A DNA stretch of 7,162 nt from Planctomycetota bacterium (GCA_021784975.1 JAJYGU010000006.1:1-7162); one strand, 5' to 3'. Positions 1-5,322 are shown, numbered from the stretch's first letter. The notes: a model not told the origin generated them from the sequence alone. Translations and numbers: made by a program.

Positions 1-16
1 AATTGGGACAGTCCCC
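1..16. repeat. Small palindrome at window edge, possible dispersed REP-like element
   Basis: Positions 5-15 read GGGAC-A-GTCCC, a perfect 5-bp inverted repeat around one central base, preceded by AATT and followed by a further C. I associate GGGACAGTCCC-type palindromes with dispersed intergenic elements in planctomycetes and some other phyla, but this is recollection and not a search. The left side is cut by the window edge, so its true extent is unknown. The rest of positions 17-151 contains no convincing gene; there is only a weak 5-bp inverted repeat (CGTGT at 79-83 with ACACG at 92-96) downstream of the acidic-protein gene. Confidence 0.3.
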
Positions 17-151
17 AGCTTGTTCTTGGACGGCCGCATAATCCCTCATTCTCCGGCCAAAACGGTTCCCGGGCGTCCCGTGTAGCAACTCACACGTGCC
101 GCCGTCTATTGCAGTGGCACACGGTCCATCTCCATGAGCCCGAATCACTAC

Positions 152-439
152 CTAGAAATCGTCCGCATCCTCGGTCTCCATCCCCTCGACTTCCCCATCT
201 TCGCCTTCATCTTCGTCTCCTTCGTCTTCCTCTTCGTCGAAATCCTCCTCGAAATCGTCGTCGAAGTCCTCCTCGAAATCGTCGTCGAAATCGTCGTCGA
301 AATCGTCGTCGTCGATGTCGTCGTCTTCCTCCTCTTCGTGGGCCATCGCCACACACGGGCTTTGGCCGCCCGCCCTGTCAGGCCACACGATGCCGGCTTC
401 ACGCGGGAGCCACGGTTCGGGGTTGATCTCATAGGACAT
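152..439 (-). CDS. Small, extremely acidic protein with a period-4 phenylalanine repeat
   Basis: This 95-aa product has two parts. Residues 1-34 are ordinary (MSYEINPEPWLPREAGIVWP at the start). Residues 35-95 contain 45 Asp/Glu out of 61 and no basic residue. Within the acidic part, Phe recurs at 47, 51, 55, 59, 63 and 67, giving repeated (D/E)(D/E)DF tetrads, and the last residue is again Phe. The start is well supported: AAGGAG lies 6 nt upstream (446-451 on the plus strand). There is no signal peptide or membrane segment, so it is probably cytoplasmic. I do not recognise a named family; acidic DDDF-rich small proteins occur in planctomycetes as hypotheticals. Acidic tails can act as nucleic-acid mimics, chaperone tails or cation binders, but nothing here decides between these. 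The other-strand frames over this stretch are mirror products of the GTC/GTCGAA-rich repeat. Confidence 0.72.
   Translation of the reverse strand: MSYEINPEPWLPREAGIVWPDRAGGQSPCVAMAHEEEEDDDIDDDDFDDDFDDDFEEDFDDDFEEDFDEEEDEGDEDEGEDGEVEGMETEDADDF
239..301 (-). repeat. In-gene 12-bp degenerate tandem repeat encoding (D/E)(D/E)DF
   Basis: About five 12-bp units, each reading GA(C/T/G) codons followed by TTC on the minus strand, lie between the codons for Phe47 and Phe67. On the plus strand they appear as alternating TCGTCGAAATCG-like and TCCTCGAAATCG-like blocks. The units are whole multiples of three, so unit number can change without shifting the reading frame. Confidence 0.75.
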
Positions 440-520
440 GGCGCACTCCTTGGTTGAATTAGATCGGAAAGAAATGACTCGCCGTATCGACCAGTGATAA
501 TCTGCCGCCGACTGTCCGAG

Positions 521-538
521 CCGCGCGAGATTGCGCGG
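521..538. repeat. GC-rich perfect hairpin upstream of the acidic-protein gene
   Basis: CCGCGC (521-526) and GCGCGG (533-538) form a perfect 6-bp stem with a 6-nt loop GAGATT. It lies about 80 bp upstream of the start codon of the minus-strand acidic gene. It could be part of a leader, a regulatory site or a weak terminator for minus-strand transcription arriving from the right. No T-run follows on the minus strand, so an intrinsic terminator is not proven. I found no convincing -35/-10 pair in 440-560. Confidence 0.4.
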
Positions 539-584
539 GCCTGTCTATGATGAATGTTGCCTCAGAAGCCTATGAGTTCTGCGT

Positions 585-622
585 CCGCTAGCGCGGTTGC
601 GCAGGTTAAGCGGCTAGCGCCG
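585..622. repeat. Two tandem mini-hairpins with the same TAGC loop
   Basis: CCGC-TAGC-GCGG (585-596) and CGGC-TAGC-GCCG (611-622) are each a perfect 4-bp stem around an identical TAGC loop, with their starts 26 nt apart. The shared core GCTAGCGC occurs as a direct repeat (587-594 and 613-620), and CGCTAGC/GCTAGCG (586-592 with 613-619) can also pair across the two units as a 7-bp stem. This looks like a REP-type intergenic element. It lies in the 392-bp gene-free gap 440-831. Confidence 0.45.
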
Positions 623-688
623 AATTGTGAACCAATCTCTGTTGTCTGTCAACGCCCCGCAAGCCGATTTCCAGGGGCGGAGTGAAAG

Positions 689-812
689 GGGCAACGATGG
701 GCATTCTTATGGCTTGCCGGCCACGGTGCCCCCTATCGGGCAGCACGCCCAGCATGCTCGGTGTCGATCGGGACGGCCGGCCTTGCCGACCGCAACCATT
801 GTGCCCATCCCC
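689..812. repeat. Long imperfect inverted repeat downstream of the glycosyltransferase gene
   Basis: Nested complementary blocks are arranged around a centre near 750: GGG 689-691 with CCC 810-812, GATGGGCA 696-703 with TGCCCATC 802-809, ATGG 709-712 with CCAT 796-799, and GCCGGCC 716-722 with GGCCGGC 775-781. AGCATGCT (751-758) lies near the centre. Together they allow an interrupted long hairpin. It begins 20 bp beyond the stop codon of the minus-strand glycosyltransferase gene, so on that strand it would form at the 3' end of the transcript. It may be a 3' structure, a decayed mobile repeat, or chance in GC-rich DNA. Short open frames on both strands across it look non-coding. Confidence 0.35.
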
Positions 813-831
813 GCTCGAACCCGCGGTGGCC

Positions 832-2016
832 TTACAACGAGATGGTGTGGCTCGAAAGGGCATCGCTGGGCAGCGGCAGGTGGCCTGGGCTGGCCTCTTT
901 GGAAGGGGCAGGGTGGTCGAGACGCAACATCCTGCCCGGCAGGCCCGCGACGGGCGGCTTCAGCGCGGGCTGGGCCGGCGGCGAGGCGTCGCGGAGTCCC
1001 AAGGCCGCGTTCAGACACATTTCCGCCAGCTTGCCGAGGTCACCCAGGTGCCAGACCTCCGGGTTCACGCGGCCGAAGCGGACCGCCGTGTCGAACGCCT
1101 TTACGGCCGTCTCCACATGGTTCCTCGTATACAAGTAATTTCCCAGCGTCAGCAGCAACTGTGTGTCGGTTGGAAACACGCCCAAGGCTTCCACACACAC
1201 GCGCAACTGATGATGGGCCAGGAAGGGATCACCGGCATAGCAGCCCAACAGGCCATAATAGGCCTCCAGCATGGCCGTCGAAGCCGGCGGCGCGGCATCG
1301 AGGGCGGCTAGATAGGCGTGTCGGGCCTGATCGAACATTCCCAGTGTGCAATACGCCTCCCCTTCGGTCAACAGCAGTCGCGGCACGGGGACGGCATGGT
1401 CGGCCGCCTCCAGCGCCGCCAAGGTCAGGTTTCGATCGGCCTTCAGCGTCTTCCACGCCTGGTCGTGCTGACGGGGGTGCCGCAGGATCCGCGCGGCAAC
1501 GGCCTCGATTTTCATCCCCTGCGCCTCAAGTGCCGGTTGCAGCGTCTCCCGGACTCGGCCTGAGAACCGCAGGCCGGCTTGCGCCGGTACCAAGCGAATC
1601 TGGGCAATCTCCTCGCCGCCAATTTCCCCTCCGTCGGCTGGCGGAATCGCGACGGTCAACCGATAGGCCTTGCCCGCGTCGGCGCTGCGATCCACGAACG
1701 TTCGCAACAGCATGGCCGCTTCGGCAGCCAGCCGTTCGCCGGCGTCGAGCCAGAGGACCCAATCGCCGGTCAGCAGGTCGAGGCAACGGTTCCGCGCAGC
1801 CGCGAAGTCGTGTTGCCAGGCCATTTTGGCCACGGTGGCCCCCAGTCTCCAAGCGGCGGTGGCCGTCTTGTCGGTGGAACCAGTGTCCAGAAGGATCATC
1901 TCGTCGGCGATCGAGCGAACACTTTCGATCGACTCGGCCAACACGCCCTCTTCATTGCGGACAACCATCGCTACCGACAGACGCGGCCGGGATCGATTAG
2001 GGCTAGCAATTTTCAT
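832..2016 (-). CDS. Family-2 glycosyltransferase with C-terminal TPR repeats
   Basis: The 394-aa product begins with a GT-A fold: VVRNEE at 18-23, DTGSTDKT at 44-51 (nucleotide-sugar binding), and HDFAAARN at 69-76. Where these proteins usually carry LDADE, this one has WLDAGERL (89-96), so the second acidic residue of the metal-binding D-x-D is Gly. About three TPR-like helix pairs follow (roughly 213-245, 250-278 and 284-318), then a proline-rich tail (342-394) that looks unlike the rest. The family transfers sugars from activated donors to glycans, lipids or proteins at the cytoplasmic side; donor and acceptor are not predictable here. The open frame continues upstream to 2448, but I chose ATG 2016 because the GT domain starts about 12 residues later, AGGA sits 7 nt upstream (2024-2027), and the extension would run antisense through the repeats and start of the divergent DUF1559 gene. 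ATG 2163 is a less likely alternative. Confidence 0.85.
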   Translation of the reverse strand: MKIASPNRSRPRLSVAMVVRNEEGVLAESIESVRSIADEMILLDTGSTDKTATAAWRLGATVAKMAWQHDFAAARNRCLDLLTGDWVLWLDAGERLAAEAAMLLRTFVDRSADAGKAYRLTVAIPPADGGEIGGEEIAQIRLVPAQAGLRFSGRVRETLQPALEAQGMKIEAVAARILRHPRQHDQAWKTLKADRNLTLAALEAADHAVPVPRLLLTEGEAYCTLGMFDQARHAYLAALDAAPPASTAMLEAYYGLLGCYAGDPFLAHHQLRVCVEALGVFPTDTQLLLTLGNYLYTRNHVETAVKAFDTAVRFGRVNPEVWHLGDLGKLAEMCLNAALGLRDASPPAQPALKPPVAGLPGRMLRLDHPAPSKEASPGHLPLPSDALSSHTISL

Positions 2017-2038
2017 CTGCCTGTCCTGGCAAATTTGG

Positions 2039-2117
2039 ACACTCTGGAAAGAAAAGGCGGCGAAGAGTGTAGCGAAATCACCCCCCCGGAGAAAGGCCGA
2101 TTTTCGCCAATTCGGCC
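2039..2117. repeat. Two short inverted repeats in the divergent gap
   Basis: The gap between the divergent glycosyltransferase and DUF1559 genes contains ACACTCT/AGAGTGT (2039-2045 with 2064-2070, 18-nt loop) and GGCCGA/TCGGCC (2095-2100 with 2112-2117, 11-nt loop). Both lie just upstream of the glycosyltransferase start at 2016 and could be operator sites or 5' leader structure. I found no convincing promoter pair in 2017-2291, and nothing else is recognisable there until the heptamer array begins at 2292. Confidence 0.3.
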
Positions 2118-2291
2118 AGAATTTCCGCCCGAGGATTGTCTCTTCCAGCATGCCTCGGTACATTAATTTCGATCTTGAATCCGATGCCTCGCAATGATGC
2201 CGCCGCGTTAGAAAGACCGTTCCGCTATTACCATCCGTCCCAGTCCTCGGCATCCGGTGCTCTACCAAGGAACGCAAGCGATGAAGCGTAA

Positions 2292-2389
2292 AGGTCCGAG
2301 GTCCGAGGCCAGGGGTCGGGGGTCGGGGATCGACGGGGATGGTGGAGGGCGGAGCGATGAACCAGGGCGAAGTTCGGAGGGGGGAGGGA
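2292..2389 (+). repeat. G-rich heptamer tandem array running into the DUF1559 start codon
   Basis: Fourteen consecutive 7-nt units can be laid out without a phase break. The first six are clear (two AGGTCCG, AGGCCAG, two GGGTCGG, GGATCGA) and the last two are clear (GGAGGGG, GGAGGGA); the middle ones are much more degenerate. The final unit ends on the A of the ATG at 2389. Short heptamer arrays with drifting unit sequence resemble the STRR class described in cyanobacteria. I recall similar tracts in planctomycete genomes. Confidence 0.7.
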
Positions 2390-2427
2390 TGAAGGTTTTC
2401 GTCCTTCCGCCTTCGGCCCTCCGAACT
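2371..2427 (+). repeat. Imperfect 25-bp inverted repeat spanning the DUF1559 RBS and start
   Basis: AGTTCGGAGGG (2371-2381) is the exact reverse complement of CCCTCCGAACT (2417-2427). The inner block GAAGG (2391-2395) pairs with CCTTC (2403-2407), leaving a 7-nt loop 2396-2402. Between these blocks the two 25-nt arms are partly complementary. In the mRNA the GGAGG at 2376-2380 would pair with CCTCC (2418-2422), and the ATG would lie inside the structure. The hairpin arises because a G-rich heptamer array is followed by a C-rich one. Confidence 0.65.
2376..2380 (+). promoter_or_regulatory. Ribosome-binding site for the DUF1559 gene, made of repeat DNA
   Basis: GGAGG is placed 8 nt before ATG 2389 and decides the start among the in-frame candidates 2257, 2281 and 2389. 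It is itself one unit of the heptamer array, so the G-rich repeat appears to have supplied the Shine-Dalgarno sequence. Confidence 0.5.
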
Positions 2428-3408
2428 CATCTCTTCCTTCCGCCCCACGCCCCACTCGCTTTCACTCTAGTCGAGGTCCTGGTGGTGGCTCTGGTCCTCA
2501 TGCTGTTGATGGCTTTGCTGTTGCCGGCGGTGCAGATGGCCCGCGAGGCCGCCCGGCGGGCCCGCTGCGCCAGCAACCTCAAGCAGATTGGCGTGGCCCT
2601 GCATAGCTACAGCCAATTTGCCGAGACCTTTCCGCCCGGCTGCACCGTCTCCACCGGCGCCTACCCGGCCTGGGACCCCTGGACCGAGGCGTCGGCGGCC
2701 GATGGATCAGGGCGGAGCGGCGCCAGTTGGATGGTCATGATCCTGCCGTATCTTGACCAAGTGAATCTCTACAAGAGTTGGGATTTCAGGACCAATGTCC
2801 GCGGCAATGCGGCCGCCGCACAAACCGATATCGCCGTTTTCTATTGTCCCAGCCGCCGCCACAGACTCCGCCTGAAAGACTCCGGCCGCATGATCGACTC
2901 GGGTTGGACCGGCGGCGGCACCGACTACGGCGGCTGCCTGGGGGCCGGCAACGGTTGGGACAACGAAAGCGACAGCACCGATCATCATAAGTTCGCCAAT
3001 ACCCCGATTGCGGACGAACGCTGGGACAATCCCAAGGTGATCGGCATTTTTCCCCCCAATTACGCGATCGGCTTTATGGCCATCAAGGATGGCACCTCGC
3101 ACACCATCCTCACCGGCGAGCTGCAGCGATTGGACGGATCGATCGGCCAGCGCACCAGCCAGGACGGCTGGGCCCTGGGAGGAGTAGCCACCTTGTTTAC
3201 CACCGCGAAGAGCGAGACGGGGGGGCTTTACCAGACCGGCGGTATGAACAACAACTTCTTCGAATCACCCGGCAGCGATCACCCCGAAGGGGCCAGTTTC
3301 GGCATGGCCGACGGCACGGTCCACTTCCTGATCAACAAGATCGATAAACAATTGTTCTGTTATCTGGGGGCGATCGCCGACGGTGAGCCGGCCGAGCTAC
3401 CCGAGTAG
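2389..3408 (+). CDS. DUF1559 family prepilin-like (type II pseudopilin-like) protein
   Basis: This 339-aa product carries a type IV prepilin N-terminus: PLA then FTLVEVLVVALVLMLLMALL, with the conserved Glu at +5 and probable cleavage after Ala. The planctomycete linker AREAARRARCASNLKQIGVA follows, then FYCPSRR near the middle, DGTSHTILTGE, and a C-terminal H-X9-DG box (DHPEGASFGMADGTVHF). These features define DUF1559 proteins, which are highly duplicated in planctomycetes, are presumed to be exported and processed like pseudopilins, and whose exact role is not established. The 24-residue leader (MKVFVLPPSALRTHLFLPPH and on) is odd: most family leaders are short and basic, whereas this one is translated from a CCTTCCG-type heptamer array. 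No later ATG/GTG/TTG precedes the cleavage site, so 2389 is the latest possible start; 2257 and 2281 would only add repeat-encoded sequence. It is divergent from the glycosyltransferase gene. Confidence 0.88.
   Translation: MKVFVLPPSALRTHLFLPPHAPLAFTLVEVLVVALVLMLLMALLLPAVQMAREAARRARCASNLKQIGVALHSYSQFAETFPPGCTVSTGAYPAWDPWTEASAADGSGRSGASWMVMILPYLDQVNLYKSWDFRTNVRGNAAAAQTDIAVFYCPSRRHRLRLKDSGRMIDSGWTGGGTDYGGCLGAGNGWDNESDSTDHHKFANTPIADERWDNPKVIGIFPPNYAIGFMAIKDGTSHTILTGELQRLDGSIGQRTSQDGWALGGVATLFTTAKSETGGLYQTGGMNNNFFESPGSDHPEGASFGMADGTVHFLINKIDKQLFCYLGAIADGEPAELPE
2403..2458 (+). repeat. C-rich heptamer array encoding the prepilin leader
   Basis: Eight 7-nt units start with CCTTCCG, CCTTCGG and CCCTCCG, then become degenerate, ending with CCACGCC and CCACTCG. 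The units are inside the open frame and give the leader segment with LPPSAL and LFLPPHAP. The same unit types recur at 5332-5373. It is offset by one base from the phase of the preceding G-rich array (2292-2389), so it is a separate run. Confidence 0.7.
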
Positions 3409-3479
3409 TAGCGGTACCGGCGCCCGAAGCTCGATTTGCCGTCGGGTGAAGCTCCCTTGCTAGTCCGGCGAGAAAAGAT

Positions 3480-4136
3480 ATGCGACTTGGCATCCTGGGC
3501 GGAAGCTTTGATCCGATCCACCTCGGCCACTTGCTGTTGGCCGAGTGCTGTCGGGAGCAACGCCGGCTGGACGCGGTCTGGTTCCTGCCGGCTGCCGTGC
3601 CGCCCCACAAGCAGGACCACGAGTTGACGCCGGGCGCCCAACGCATCGAGATGATCGAGCTGGCGATCGCCGGCAACCCGGCATTCTCGGTGTGCCGGCA
3701 TGAAGTGGACCGTGGAGGGGTCAACTATACCGTAGACACCCTTGCCCATTTTCAGGAAGAAGACTCATCGCGCGAACTATTTTTCCTGATGGGCGCGGAC
3801 ATGTTCTCGGACCTTCCCAACTGGCGCAGCCCAGCTCGCGTGTGCCGGTTGGCCTTGCCGGTGGTGGTCCGGCGTCCCGACACGGCCCCCGTCGATTTCG
3901 CCTGCCTATCGGAGATCGTGCCTTCGGAGCGGCTGGATCTGATTCGCCAACATCAGGTCGAAATGCCCGAGGTTGGCTTAAGTAGCACGCAGATTCGCCG
4001 GCTGGTTTCGCAGGGCCACAGCATCCGCTACCGCGTTCCTCGCGCCGTGGAAATGTACATCCAATCGCAGGGGCTGTACGGAGCGGGCCACGACGGCGGA
4101 GACACAGATGAACTGAACACTGATGCACACCGATAA
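3480..4136 (+). CDS. nadD: Nicotinate-nucleotide adenylyltransferase
   Basis: NadD transfers AMP from ATP to nicotinate mononucleotide, forming deamido-NAD in the cytoplasmic NAD pathway. All family marks are visible in the 218-aa product: GGSFDPIHLGH (7-17, with the HxGH nucleotide-binding motif), PPHK (41-44), GADMFSDLPNW (105-115), SSTQIR (168-173), and the C-terminal VPRAVEMYI (187-195). Family proteins are usually about 190-215 aa, and the conserved fold ends near residue 201. Residues about 207-218 (GDTDELNTDAHR) are encoded by an ACAC-N-GAT-type repeat that also supplies the TAA stop, so the native terminus has apparently been replaced or extended. The ribosome-binding site is weak (GAG/AGAAAAG). 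It begins 71 bp after the DUF1559 gene and may be read from the same transcript. The usual partners rsfS, obgE or proA are not adjacent. Confidence 0.95.
   Translation: MRLGILGGSFDPIHLGHLLLAECCREQRRLDAVWFLPAAVPPHKQDHELTPGAQRIEMIELAIAGNPAFSVCRHEVDRGGVNYTVDTLAHFQEEDSSRELFFLMGADMFSDLPNWRSPARVCRLALPVVVRRPDTAPVDFACLSEIVPSERLDLIRQHQVEMPEVGLSSTQIRRLVSQGHSIRYRVPRAVEMYIQSQGLYGAGHDGGDTDELNTDAHR
4102..4136 (+). repeat. ACAC-N-GAT decamer repeat forming the 3' end of nadD
   Basis: Three related 10-nt units are seen: ACACAGATGA (4102-4111), ACACTGATGC (4117-4126) and ACACCGATAA (4127-4136), the last two directly adjacent and the first separated by 5 nt. The last unit contains the nadD stop codon (4134-4136). 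I recall similar ACACTGATGA-type tracts between genes in planctomycetes; that is memory, not a search. Confidence 0.55.
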
Positions 4137-4181
4137 AGACGCGTCGTATCATCCGCCTGCATCCCAGCTTCCCCAATCCGC

Positions 4182-4232
4182 CGTAATCCGGCTGCCCCAC
4201 CCAAGTCCCATAGTTCGGGCAGTCGGATTATG
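4182..4232. repeat. Long-stem inverted repeat between nadD and the kinase gene
   Basis: TAATCCGGCTGCCC (4184-4197) pairs with GGGCAGTCGGATTA (4217-4230) at 13 of 14 positions, the exception being a G-T pair. Including flanking pairs (C4182-G4232, G4183-T4231) the RNA stem would be 16 bp with two wobbles and a 19-nt loop. No T-run follows on either strand, so it need not be an intrinsic terminator. It is the only strong structure in the 278-bp gap 4137-4414. Confidence 0.55.
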
Positions 4233-4306
4233 TCCGCTTGCGTTAAGGTTGCCCAGCCGAGTTCGACGATACCCCGAACAGAGGCAAGTCCTAGTTGCAT
4301 AAAGAG

Positions 4307-4341
4307 TTAAGACGCAAAGCCCCGAGAAGACAGCGAGAACG
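4307..4341 (+). repeat. Possible degenerate AAGACGCAAAG-type repeat
   Basis: The stretch reads as loose units beginning AAG (AAGACGCA, then AAGCCCCGAG, then AAGACAGCGAG) followed by AACG. It resembles the ACGCAAAG-type short repeats I recall from several bacterial genomes, but the match is weak and the period varies between 8 and 11, so it could be chance. Confidence 0.22.
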
Positions 4342-4414
4342 TTGGCACTGGGCTATCCGGGTGAAGCTGGCGTTCTGTGTGATCCAGAGATTCTAAGCTT
4401 CTTTCGAAGACAGG

Positions 4415-5263
4415 GTGGTGATCGTGGCGACGGACGGCAGGAATGATGGCCTTGGGCTGCAGCAGCAGATTGAGTTGCTGAAGCAACAACTGACGCAAGC
4501 CCAGAAGATGACGGCCTTGGGCGAGTTGGTCAGCACAACCACGCACGAGTTCAACAATGTGCTGATGACGATCATCAACTATGCCAAGATGGGGATGCGG
4601 CACCAAGATACCCCCACCCGCAACAAATGCTTTGAAAAGATCCTCGCCGCCAGCGACCGGGCTTCCAAGATCACCAACACCGTGTTAGCCGTCGCCCGGA
4701 ACCGCTCGGCGGGGCAGGAGCCTACCGATCTGGCCCGCTTGGTCGATGATACGCTGGTGTTGTTGGAACGCGAAATGAACAAGTATCGAGTGATCGTGGA
4801 GAAGCAGTACCAGGCGGTTCCATCTGCGCACGTCAACGGCAATCAGATCCAGCAAATACTCCTAAACCTGTTGATCAATGCCCGGCAGGCGATGCCGGGC
4901 GGCGGCCGATTATGGGTCAAGCTGCTCTACGACGCGGAGAACGACATGATCGACCTGGTAGTCCGCGATAGTGGCTGCGGCATTCCGCCGGACAAGCTGC
5001 CGCGGATCTTCGACTCGTTCTTCACTACCAAAAAGGGCCCCGACGAGAGCGGCAAGGGCGGCACCGGTCTGGGTCTGTCCATGTGCCGCGACATCATCGA
5101 GTCCCATCACGGGCGGATCCGCGTCGACAGCACCGTGGGCCGGGGTACGGCCTTTACACTCAAACTGCCCACCGCCGCCAGGGTGGCTCCGAAGCGCCCC
5201 GCCGCGGCCCCAGCTCCCACCGGACCCTTCGGGACAATCAATCCGTCACCGGTGGCCGGTTGA
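4415..5263 (+). CDS. Soluble orphan sensor histidine kinase
   Basis: The 282-aa product has a short coiled coil (about 14-32, QQQIELLKQQLTQAQ) directly before the dimerisation helix with the H-box TTTHEFNN (41-48), so His44 is the predicted phosphorylation site. The ATPase domain has the N-box with Asn155 (NLLINARQAM), G1 DSGCGIP (185-191), F-box FDSFFTTK (199-206) and G2 GKGGTGLGLS (213-222). An Ala/Pro-rich tail ends it. There is no membrane segment and no PAS, GAF, HAMP or receiver domain, so any sensing must come through a partner or the short N-terminus. No response regulator is adjacent. The ATP-binding residues are intact and it should be an active kinase. The start is uncertain: GTG at 4415, 4418 and 4424 are all in frame, and the ribosome-binding site is weak for each (GAAGA 4 nt before 4415; AGG 9 nt before 4424). 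The next in-frame ATG (4508) would remove the coiled coil. Confidence 0.9.
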   Translation: MVIVATDGRNDGLGLQQQIELLKQQLTQAQKMTALGELVSTTTHEFNNVLMTIINYAKMGMRHQDTPTRNKCFEKILAASDRASKITNTVLAVARNRSAGQEPTDLARLVDDTLVLLEREMNKYRVIVEKQYQAVPSAHVNGNQIQQILLNLLINARQAMPGGGRLWVKLLYDAENDMIDLVVRDSGCGIPPDKLPRIFDSFFTTKKGPDESGKGGTGLGLSMCRDIIESHHGRIRVDSTVGRGTAFTLKLPTAARVAPKRPAAAPAPTGPFGTINPSPVAG

Positions 5264-5273
5264 GTCCGCGGTA

Positions 5274-5322
5274 CTTTGAGCTGAGAGCTTTGAGTTGATA
5301 AGCTCATGGCTCATAGCTCAAG
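5274..5322. repeat. Heptamer array of CTTTGAG and GCTCATA-type units
   Basis: Seven contiguous 7-nt units: the outer left ones are CTTTGAG, CTGAGAG and CTTTGAG, then TTGATAA, then GCTCATG, GCTCATA and GCTCAAG. The right-hand units approximate the reverse complement of the left-hand ones, so the array also folds: TTGAGCT (5276-5282) pairs with AGCTCAA (5315-5321), with partial pairing further in. It begins 11 nt after the kinase stop codon and may act as a 3' structure for that transcript; no T-run follows. Confidence 0.75.

Noticed and set aside
134..457. Plus-strand frame that looks like a very hydrophobic, Val/Ile/Phe-rich membrane protein
   Set aside because: It is the exact complement of the GAC/GAT/GAA repeat of the acidic gene; GTC and ATC codons arise from it automatically. 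The minus strand has a strong ribosome-binding site and this frame has none.
606..863. 85-aa minus-strand frame and overlapping plus-strand frames between the acidic gene and the glycosyltransferase
   Set aside because: No recognisable domain or ribosome-binding site. A similar peptide (STPSMLGV) appears on both strands only because the DNA around AGCATGCT is nearly palindromic.
627..2000. 457-aa plus-strand frame over the glycosyltransferase gene
   Set aside because: Composition is Arg/Pro/Ser-rich with no domain, typical of a GC-rich shadow, while the opposite strand encodes clear GT2 motifs and TPRs.
2017..2448. 144-residue N-terminal extension of the glycosyltransferase frame
   Set aside because: No GT or signal features, it runs antisense through the heptamer arrays and the DUF1559 start, and ATG 2016 has AGGA at proper spacing.
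3721..4300. Minus-strand frames antisense to nadD and into the following gap
   Set aside because: They overlap the conserved nadD C-terminal motifs, lack domains, and include the inverted repeat; best read as shadows.
4390..4414. AAGCTTCTTTCGAAG-like near-palindrome before the kinase start as an operator
   Set aside because: The symmetry is only partial and short, and no second copy is visible to support a binding site.
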